Assembly (NCBI GenBank): GCA_009697555.1
Contig: WLQV01000087.1
Coordinates: 1 to 5,292, forward strand
Length of the DNA: 5,292 nt
DNA from: Actinomycetota bacterium
GTDB taxonomy: Bacteria > Actinomycetota > Actinomycetes > Nanopelagicales > Nanopelagicaceae
Reading direction: 5' to 3'
Made by a program: the position numbers and the translations under genes. Shown here in pieces: positions 1 to 5,292 of this stretch. Position 1 is the first letter of the stretch. Each line of letters starts with the position of its first letter. A model generated the notes under the pieces. That model was not told the origin of the DNA and did no database searches. It saw only the letters and a program-made list of their open reading frames with translations.

Positions 1-1
1 A

Positions 2-130
2 AACATGAACAATGGTTTCATGGCTGCCTATAACACTGTTGTTGGTAAGTACTACAACGGTGGCGCAAAGGATGATGCAGGTTTCGCTATGGAACTCGCA
101 GATGCTTTCACAGCTAATCCAAACGCCTAA
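2..130 (+). CDS. ABC sugar transporter solute-binding protein, C-terminal end (partial, 5' end outside window)
   Basis: The frame is open from the left edge and ends in tandem stops TAA TAA (128-133), giving the last 42 residues of a protein that begins upstream. The tail contains NGFMAAYNTVVGKYYNGG and ends ELADAFTANPNA. This aromatic, Gly/Asn-rich alpha-helical ending resembles the C-terminal lobe of extracytoplasmic sugar-binding proteins. The identification leans mainly on context: two MalF/MalG-type permeases follow on the same strand, and binding protein then permease then permease is the standard CUT1 order. In actinobacteria such proteins are usually lipoproteins on the outer face of the membrane, but the signal peptide is out of view. 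The ligand cannot be named from this fragment. ATG codons inside it are not plausible starts, because the coding frame extends to the window edge. Confidence 0.7.
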   Translation, partial: NMNNGFMAAYNTVVGKYYNGGAKDDAGFAMELADAFTANPNA

Positions 131-160
131 TAAGCACAGCTCTATAATGGCATAAAGAAC

Positions 161-206
161 GCAAGTTCTGGCGGGCAGATTGATTGCCCGCCAGAACTTG
201 CATTTT
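161..206 (+). terminator. Perfect 17-bp stem-loop with short U run (intra-operon terminator/attenuator or mRNA-stabilising hairpin)
   Basis: The left arm 161-177 (GCAAGTTCTGGCGGGCA) is the exact reverse complement of the right arm 185-201, with a 7-nt loop (178-184). It is followed by A then TTTT (203-206). The stem is GC-rich next to the loop. It lies 30 nt after the binding-protein stop and 49 nt before the first permease. In binding-protein-dependent importers, a hairpin here commonly lets the binding protein be made in excess over the membrane subunits, by partial termination or by protecting the upstream mRNA from 3' exonucleases. The short U run makes partial rather than complete termination likely. 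The structure is seen directly; the role is inferred. Confidence 0.75.
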
Positions 207-217
207 AAGTTTAAAAA

Positions 218-223
218 TAGAAT
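218..223 (+). promoter_or_regulatory. Possible -10 element (TAGAAT) ahead of the permease genes
   Basis: TAGAAT matches the TATAAT consensus at five of six positions and sits in an A/T-rich stretch just after the stem-loop, 27 nt before the permease start. No convincing -35 lies 16-18 nt upstream; the nearest candidate, TTGCAT at 198-203, leaves a spacer of only 14 nt. If used, it would let the permeases be transcribed independently of the binding protein. It could equally be a chance match in A/T-rich DNA. Confidence 0.25.
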
Positions 224-250
224 TTTAGAGAAAGAAGTGAGGCCCCACTG

Positions 251-1144
251 ATGCAGAAGCGCTTGAAGAGTCGCGTCGGTGGCTTCTTCTTCGTACTGCC
301 ATCGATTATCGCGGTTGCCATATTCGTTTACGGAATGATCGCGTACACACTTCGCATCTCCATGAGTAATCGCACATCGGCCTACATCACAAATTTAGGA
401 TGGGCTGGTCTTAAGAATTACACCGGTCTCTTCCACGATACAGATTTCATGCACTCTTTTGGTAACTTACTTAAATTTACGATTGTCTTCATTCTCGGAG
501 CACTGCTGACAGGTTTGATCATGTCGCTCCTTCTTGAGAAGGGCATTAAGGGCGAGGGCCTCTTCCGCTCCTTCTATTTATACCCACTTGCGATTTCTTT
601 TATTGCGATGGGAACTGTCTGGCGTTGGTTGATGAGTCCCAATAAGGATAAAGAGGCGAGTGGCTTCAATTTAATTCTTAAATCTGTTCACTTAGGTTTC
701 TTGCAGAATGATTGGTTTACATCAAGCACTGGCTCTATGTATGCAATGGCCCTTCCTGCCGTCTGGCAAGTAAGCGGTTATGTAATGGCGCTCTTCCTTG
801 CTGGCTTTCGCGGAATTCCTGATGAGATGCGTGAAGCGGCTCGCGTCGATGGCGCAACGGAATTTCAAATTTATCGCCAAATTCTCTTTCCACAGTTAAG
901 TCCAACTTTCCTTACTGTTTTAATTATATTGGGTCACATCTCGATGAAAGTCTTCGATTTAATCGTGGGTATTTCTGGCAAGAGTTATGTCACAAAGGTG
1001 CTCTCGGTCTACATGTGGCAAGTGACCTTCGATGCCACCAACTTTGCCAAAGGTTCTGCGATCGCAATCTTCTTGCTCCTCTTAATCGCGATCGTTGTTA
1101 TCCCTTATCTCCGCTACGTCAATAAGTCAGAGGAGATGAAGTAA
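251..1144 (+). CDS. Carbohydrate ABC transporter permease, MalF/UgpA-like (CUT1 family)
   Basis: This is an integral-membrane subunit of a binding-protein-dependent sugar importer. The 297-residue length is typical for the six-helix form of this family. Hydrophobic segments are visible near residues 10-33, 72-95, 107-127, 163-185, 217-240 and 267-288. The diagnostic cytoplasmic EAA loop, which docks onto the ATPase, is at about 190-214 (PDEMREAARVDGATEFQIYR, then ILFPQLSP). The N-terminus (KRLKSRVGGFFFVLPSII) is the usual basic stretch plus first helix of MalF-type subunits. The ATG at 251 is supported by GAGG at 239-242, 8 nt upstream. The stop codon shares one base with the next permease start, so the pair is very probably translationally coupled. 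The sugar is not identifiable from the permease alone, and no gene symbol is justified. Confidence 0.92.
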   Translation: MQKRLKSRVGGFFFVLPSIIAVAIFVYGMIAYTLRISMSNRTSAYITNLGWAGLKNYTGLFHDTDFMHSFGNLLKFTIVFILGALLTGLIMSLLLEKGIKGEGLFRSFYLYPLAISFIAMGTVWRWLMSPNKDKEASGFNLILKSVHLGFLQNDWFTSSTGSMYAMALPAVWQVSGYVMALFLAGFRGIPDEMREAARVDGATEFQIYRQILFPQLSPTFLTVLIILGHISMKVFDLIVGISGKSYVTKVLSVYMWQVTFDATNFAKGSAIAIFLLLLIAIVVIPYLRYVNKSEEMK

Positions 1145-2040
1145 TGTCATCATCAATTGCCGATCGCGTAATTACTAATAAAGATATTAGCCGCAATCGC
1201 CGCAAACTTGGCTTTAAAGGAACTGCCTGGTTAATTGCGCGCTACATTGGTTTGATATTCCTCTTTGGCTTTGCCGTGTTGCCAATCTATGTAATGGTGA
1301 TTAATTCATTTAAGGGCATCACTGGCGTCAACCAGATGAATGCTTTTAATATTCCGACAAAGTTAAATTTTGAAGCATGGCCAGCGGCATGGGCGGTTCT
1401 GCAGGTACCAATGCTGCGTACCCTGGTCTTCGTTCTTCAATCATCGATTATCTCTGCGATTCTCGGATCGATTAATGGTTACGTGATTGCCAAGTGGCGC
1501 TTCAAGGGATCGAAATTAGTTTTCACTCTCTTCCTATTCGGTATGTTCATTCCATACCAAGCGATCATGATTCCGCTGGTGCAATTCAATAACCGCATGG
1601 GTCTTGGTGGCTCGATTTACACATTGGTTTTGGCGCACGTTGTTTATGGAATTCCAATTTGTACTCTGATCTTCCGTAATTACTACGCAGCAATTCCAGA
1701 TGAAATTATCGAAGCAGCTCGCGTTGATGGTGCCAGCATGGTCTACATCTATCGCACCATTATCTTGCCGCTCTCGATTCCATGCTTTGTTGTAGTTCTG
1801 ATCTGGCAATTCACCTCAGCCTGGAATGACTTCCTCTTCGCGATCTTCCTTACTGGTGGTGCACCAAACCTTGCTGTCGCAACGACTGCGTTGAACTTCC
1901 TTACTGGCAGTGGCAACCAGATCTACTACGGAACAAATATGACTGCCTCGTTGATCGTTTCGATTCCAACGCTCTTGGTCTACATGTTCCTTGGTCGCTA
2001 CTTCTTGCGCGGCTTACTCAGCGGTTCACTCAAGGGTTAA
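1144..2040 (+). CDS. Carbohydrate ABC transporter permease, MalG/UgpE-like (CUT1 family)
   Basis: This is the second membrane subunit, expected to pair with the preceding permease to form the sugar channel. It has 298 residues, close to MalG length. It shows a basic cytoplasmic N-terminus (about 1-30), a first helix near 32-54, and further helices near 95-116, 124-145, 158-178, 211-235 and 265-288. The EAA loop is at 184-213 (IPDEIIEAARVDGA, then IILPLSIP). The MalG-side signature AWNDFLFA follows at 226-233. The ATG overlaps the upstream stop by one base (TAATG), and AGGAG at 1131-1135 lies 8 nt before it, inside the previous gene. No ATPase gene follows; the next gene is argG. The importer therefore probably uses an ATPase encoded elsewhere, possibly a shared MsmX/UgpC-type subunit. 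Substrate unknown. Confidence 0.93.
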   Translation: MSSSIADRVITNKDISRNRRKLGFKGTAWLIARYIGLIFLFGFAVLPIYVMVINSFKGITGVNQMNAFNIPTKLNFEAWPAAWAVLQVPMLRTLVFVLQSSIISAILGSINGYVIAKWRFKGSKLVFTLFLFGMFIPYQAIMIPLVQFNNRMGLGGSIYTLVLAHVVYGIPICTLIFRNYYAAIPDEIIEAARVDGASMVYIYRTIILPLSIPCFVVVLIWQFTSAWNDFLFAIFLTGGAPNLAVATTALNFLTGSGNQIYYGTNMTASLIVSIPTLLVYMFLGRYFLRGLLSGSLKG

Positions 2041-2079
2041 ATCACTCGCAATTAGGCACATCGCTGCCATCTGCTCGGT

Positions 2080-3429
<1,350 letters not shown>

Positions 3430-3443
<14 letters not shown>

Positions 3444-4497
3444 CTCGTGAATATTGATGCGGGAATGGTTCTTGAGCGCCGAGTTTGTGCGCTGCTTCAA
3501 ATGCCCAGTGCGGATTGCGCATCATCTCGCGTGCCAGCATCACTGCATCTGCTTTACCCGAAGCCAGAATCTCTTCCGCTTGTTCTGGTTCGGTAATTAG
3601 TCCAACTGCGCAGGTAGGAATACCTGCCTCTTTGCGAATACGTTCGGCAAATTGAACTTGAAAGCCAGGTGCAACGGGAATCTTGGCATCGTGAACCAGC
3701 CCACCGGTTGATGTATCAATAAGGTCTACACCTGCTGCCTTAAGTTTCTTGGCAAGTTCAACAGATTCATCAATGGACCAACCGCCATCTACCCAATCAG
3801 TTGCAGAGATGCGAACAAAGAGCGGCGTGCTCGCTGGAATTGATTTACGAACTTCTGCTGCAACTTCCAAGAGAAAGCGAGAGCGATTCTCGAGCGAACC
3901 GCCATATTCATCGCTGCGTTGATTGGAAAGTGGCGATAAGAATTGGTGTAGCAGATAACCATGTGCCGCATGAATTTCAATGACATCAAAGCCGACATTG
4001 ATGGCACGCTTTGCTGCGACGCCCCACGCCTTTGTTGTCGCGGCAATTTCTGCAATGGTAAGTGCCCGCGGCACCGGCATTCCATGGAATGCTATCTCCG
4101 ATGCAGAAACACTCTGCCAACCACCCTCTGCTTCACTTGCAATCGGATGGCCACTTCCCGGAAGAGTTGTTGAACCCTTGCGTCCAGCGTGCGCTAATTG
4201 GATTCCAATAAGTGCGCCTTGACTATGAACAAAATCTGCAATGGGACGAAATGCTTCGGCTTGATCATCGCGCCAGAGACCAACGCAACCAACGGAGATG
4301 CGACCTTCCGGCACAACACCTGTTGCTTCAACCATTACTAACCCCGCGCCACCCACTGCAAAAGATCCGAGGTGGACCATGTGCCATGGACCGATCAGGC
4401 CATCGGGTGCGGAGTACTGACACATCGGGCTGACCCAAATTCGGTTGCGGGCAGTAGCCCCCCGCAGCGGGAAAGGCTCGAATAGTTGAGTGGTCAT
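3430..4497 (-). CDS. Old yellow enzyme family flavin oxidoreductase, YqjM-like (class III ene-reductase)
   Basis: This is an FMN-dependent TIM-barrel enzyme of the NADH:flavin oxidoreductase family, expected to use NAD(P)H to reduce activated C=C bonds such as enones. Its 355 residues are slightly longer than B. subtilis YqjM (338). Class III hallmarks are present: C26 and Y28 in SPMCQYS (flavin tuning and substrate binding), IQLAHAGRK (99-107), and H176, H179 and Y181 in EIHAAHGYL, matching YqjM H164/H167/Y169. Others are SDEYGGSLENR (195-205), R229 in FVRIS, the FMN-phosphate region GKADAVMLARE (314-324), and near the C-terminus QYSR with R351 as the likely arginine finger across the dimer. 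The start at 4497 is supported by AGGGAG (4507-4502) only 4 nt upstream. The natural substrate is unknown; quinone, enone or electrophile detoxification is plausible. It converges on argG with no intergenic base. Confidence 0.93.
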
Positions 4498-4550
4498 GTG
4501 GCTCCCTTTTTAGGCAAGGCTAGGGTGAAATTCTGGGGTTTTCTCCGAAA
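4498..4550 (-). promoter_or_regulatory. Probable promoter and ribosome binding site of the flavoenzyme gene
   Basis: Read on the minus strand, TAGCCT (4522 down to 4517) fits the TANNNT -10 pattern and would start transcription near 4510, giving a leader of roughly 13 nt. AGGGAG (4507-4502) then serves as the Shine-Dalgarno, though its 4-nt gap to the ATG is shorter than usual. No -35 close to TTGACA is visible at normal spacing. The short leader means the ribosome binding site would sit almost at the 5' end of the mRNA. Confidence 0.35.
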
Positions 4551-4617
4551 AATACGGCATTTCCAGTTGCGGATATCACAATTCCTGAGAAAATTAAGCG
4601 TCTGCCTTCGCAACCCC

Positions 4618-4644
4618 TTGTGACTGGGCGGAAGTTAGTAAGTT
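4618..4644 (+). promoter_or_regulatory. Candidate promoter of the rhodopsin gene
   Basis: TTGTGA (4618-4623) could act as a -35, and TAAGTT (4639-4644) as a TANNNT -10, with a short 15-nt spacer. The expected transcription start is near 4651, leaving a leader of about 40 nt that carries the GGAGG site. The remaining part of the 194-nt divergent region (about 4550-4617) shows no repeat, strong hairpin or recognisable operator. No light-responsive regulator site can be named. Confidence 0.3.
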
Positions 4645-4675
4645 TGAGACCATCTCCGGTCCCAGACTTCTCGAC

Positions 4676-4691
4676 ATGGAGGCTTAATTCA
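4676..4691 (+). promoter_or_regulatory. Shine-Dalgarno GGAGG of the rhodopsin gene, inside a three-codon mini-ORF
   Basis: GGAGG (4678-4682) is a strong ribosome binding site 9 nt before the ATG at 4692, which decides the rhodopsin start. The same bases form an out-of-frame minimal open frame ATG-GAG-GCT-TAA (4676-4687). It has no Shine-Dalgarno of its own in view, so it is probably a coincidence rather than a regulatory leader peptide. Confidence 0.7.
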
Positions 4692-5292
4692 ATGATTAAC
4701 CTAACTAGCGGTCAATGGGGCACGTTGTACAACGTATTCTCATTTGGCTTGATCTCGATGCTCGCTTGCACCGTTTTCACACTAGTGTCACAAAGTCGTG
4801 TACTTCCAAAGTACCGCAGTGCGCTTGTTCTCTCTTCAATGGTTACCTTTATTGCGGCATACCATTACTTCCGTATCTTCAATTCATACAACGAAGCATC
4901 AAAGATGGGCGCTGTCACAGTAGGTAGTGGACAGGGCGCATTCAACGAGGCTTATCGTTACGTTGACTGGATTTTGACAGTTCCACTACTTCTCGTAGAG
5001 GTAGTTGCAGTGCTTGCATTGGCAAAGGCAGCTTCAAGCTCGCTGATCACTCGCCTCGTACCAGCATCTGCTGCGATGATCGCACTTGGTTACCCAGGTG
5101 AAATCGCAACTGAGAACTCAACCAAGATCCTTTGGGGCGTTCTCTCAACAATTCCATTCCTTTACATTCTCTATGTTCTCTTTGTAGAACTAGGAAAGTC
5201 ATTGGAGCGTCAACCTGATGGAGTAGCAGCCACAATCGGCCGCCTACGTCTGCTCTTGATCGCAACATGGGGCGTTTACCCAATTTCATACC
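4692..5292 (+). CDS. Actinorhodopsin/xanthorhodopsin-type light-driven proton pump, N-terminal 200 residues (3' end outside window)
   Basis: This retinal-binding membrane protein is expected to export protons under light and so energise the cytoplasmic membrane. The first 200 residues are present, through most of helix F; helix G with the Schiff-base lysine is beyond the edge. Helices are visible near 10-33 (A), 43-64 (B), 86-112 (C), 118-135 (D), 146-166 (E) and 181-200 (F). Helix C carries R89, D92 (proton acceptor), T96 and E103 (proton donor) in RYVDWILTVPLLLVE, the D-T-E pattern of outward proton pumps. H58 in AAYHYFR corresponds to the counterion-linked helix-B histidine (H75 in proteorhodopsin, H62 in xanthorhodopsin). 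The H58-D92 distance of 34 residues equals that in xanthorhodopsin and is longer than proteorhodopsin's 22. L100, at the proteorhodopsin 105 site, predicts green absorption. G149 in ILWGVLSTIPF aligns with xanthorhodopsin G156 of the carotenoid-antenna fenestration. The start is fixed by GGAGG 9 nt upstream. Pump function is inferred from motifs. Confidence 0.95.
   Translation, partial: MINLTSGQWGTLYNVFSFGLISMLACTVFTLVSQSRVLPKYRSALVLSSMVTFIAAYHYFRIFNSYNEASKMGAVTVGSGQGAFNEAYRYVDWILTVPLLLVEVVAVLALAKAASSSLITRLVPASAAMIALGYPGEIATENSTKILWGVLSTIPFLYILYVLFVELGKSLERQPDGVAATIGRLRLLLIATWGVYPISY

Noticed and set aside
1534..1809. Open frame on the minus strand inside the second permease
   Set aside because: It lies wholly antisense to a clear permease including its EAA loop. 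Its composition is low in recognisable motifs and it has no ribosome binding site evidence, so it is a shadow frame.
3801..4433. Several plus-strand open frames opposite the flavoenzyme gene
   Set aside because: They are antisense to strongly conserved OYE motifs, rich in Cys and Arg as expected of shadow frames, and mutually overlapping.
4551..4617. Possible riboswitch or regulatory RNA before the rhodopsin
   Set aside because: I found no stable stem or conserved aptamer core in this stretch, and it lies mostly upstream of the likely transcription start.
4676..4687. Three-codon ORF ATG-GAG-GCT-TAA as a regulatory leader peptide
   Set aside because: It is created by the GGAGG ribosome binding site itself and has no upstream site of its own, so coincidence is the simpler explanation.
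5047..5289. Minus-strand open frame opposite the rhodopsin
   Set aside because: It is antisense to conserved rhodopsin helices D-F and has no independent support.

Overview
The window looks like a chromosome fragment of a small-genome aquatic actinobacterium. The best fit is the freshwater acI lineage (Nanopelagicales), or less likely a Luna-type or other actinorhodopsin-bearing microbacterium. This rests on a xanthorhodopsin/actinorhodopsin-type retinal protein at the right edge, moderate base composition by eye (not computed), and very short intergenic spaces with 1-nt and 0-nt gene junctions. The taxon is inferred; no rRNA or marker gene is present.

Layout from left to right. (1) 2-130 is the C-terminal tail of a sugar-type ABC solute-binding protein. 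A perfect 17-bp stem-loop (161-201) follows it. (2) 251-1144 and 1144-2040 are two CUT1-type (MalF/MalG-like) ABC permeases sharing 1 nt. Together with the binding protein they form a carbohydrate importer whose ATPase is not between or directly after the permeases. (3) 2092-3429 is argG, argininosuccinate synthase of the long, E. coli-like form. It has no Shine-Dalgarno sequence, and a -10-like hexamer 6 nt before the ATG suggests a leaderless mRNA. (4) 3430-4497, minus strand, is an old yellow enzyme family flavoprotein of the YqjM class. It converges on argG with no base between the two stop codons. (5) 4498-4691 is a divergent promoter region. (6) 4692 to the right edge is the first 200 residues of an actinorhodopsin-type light-driven proton pump. 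It keeps the counterion, donor and helix-B histidine residues, a green-tuning leucine, and the glycine that in xanthorhodopsin opens the carotenoid-antenna fenestration.

The genes do not form one pathway. The left third takes up sugar, the middle serves arginine biosynthesis and flavin-dependent ene reduction, and the right end captures light energy. Sugar uptake plus a light-driven proton pump fits a photoheterotrophic lifestyle. I see no mobile element, CRISPR array, tRNA or rRNA, and no sign of a wholly new system. The most interesting points are the rhodopsin's possible antenna site, the long-form argG with its likely leaderless start, and the strong hairpin separating binding protein from permeases.
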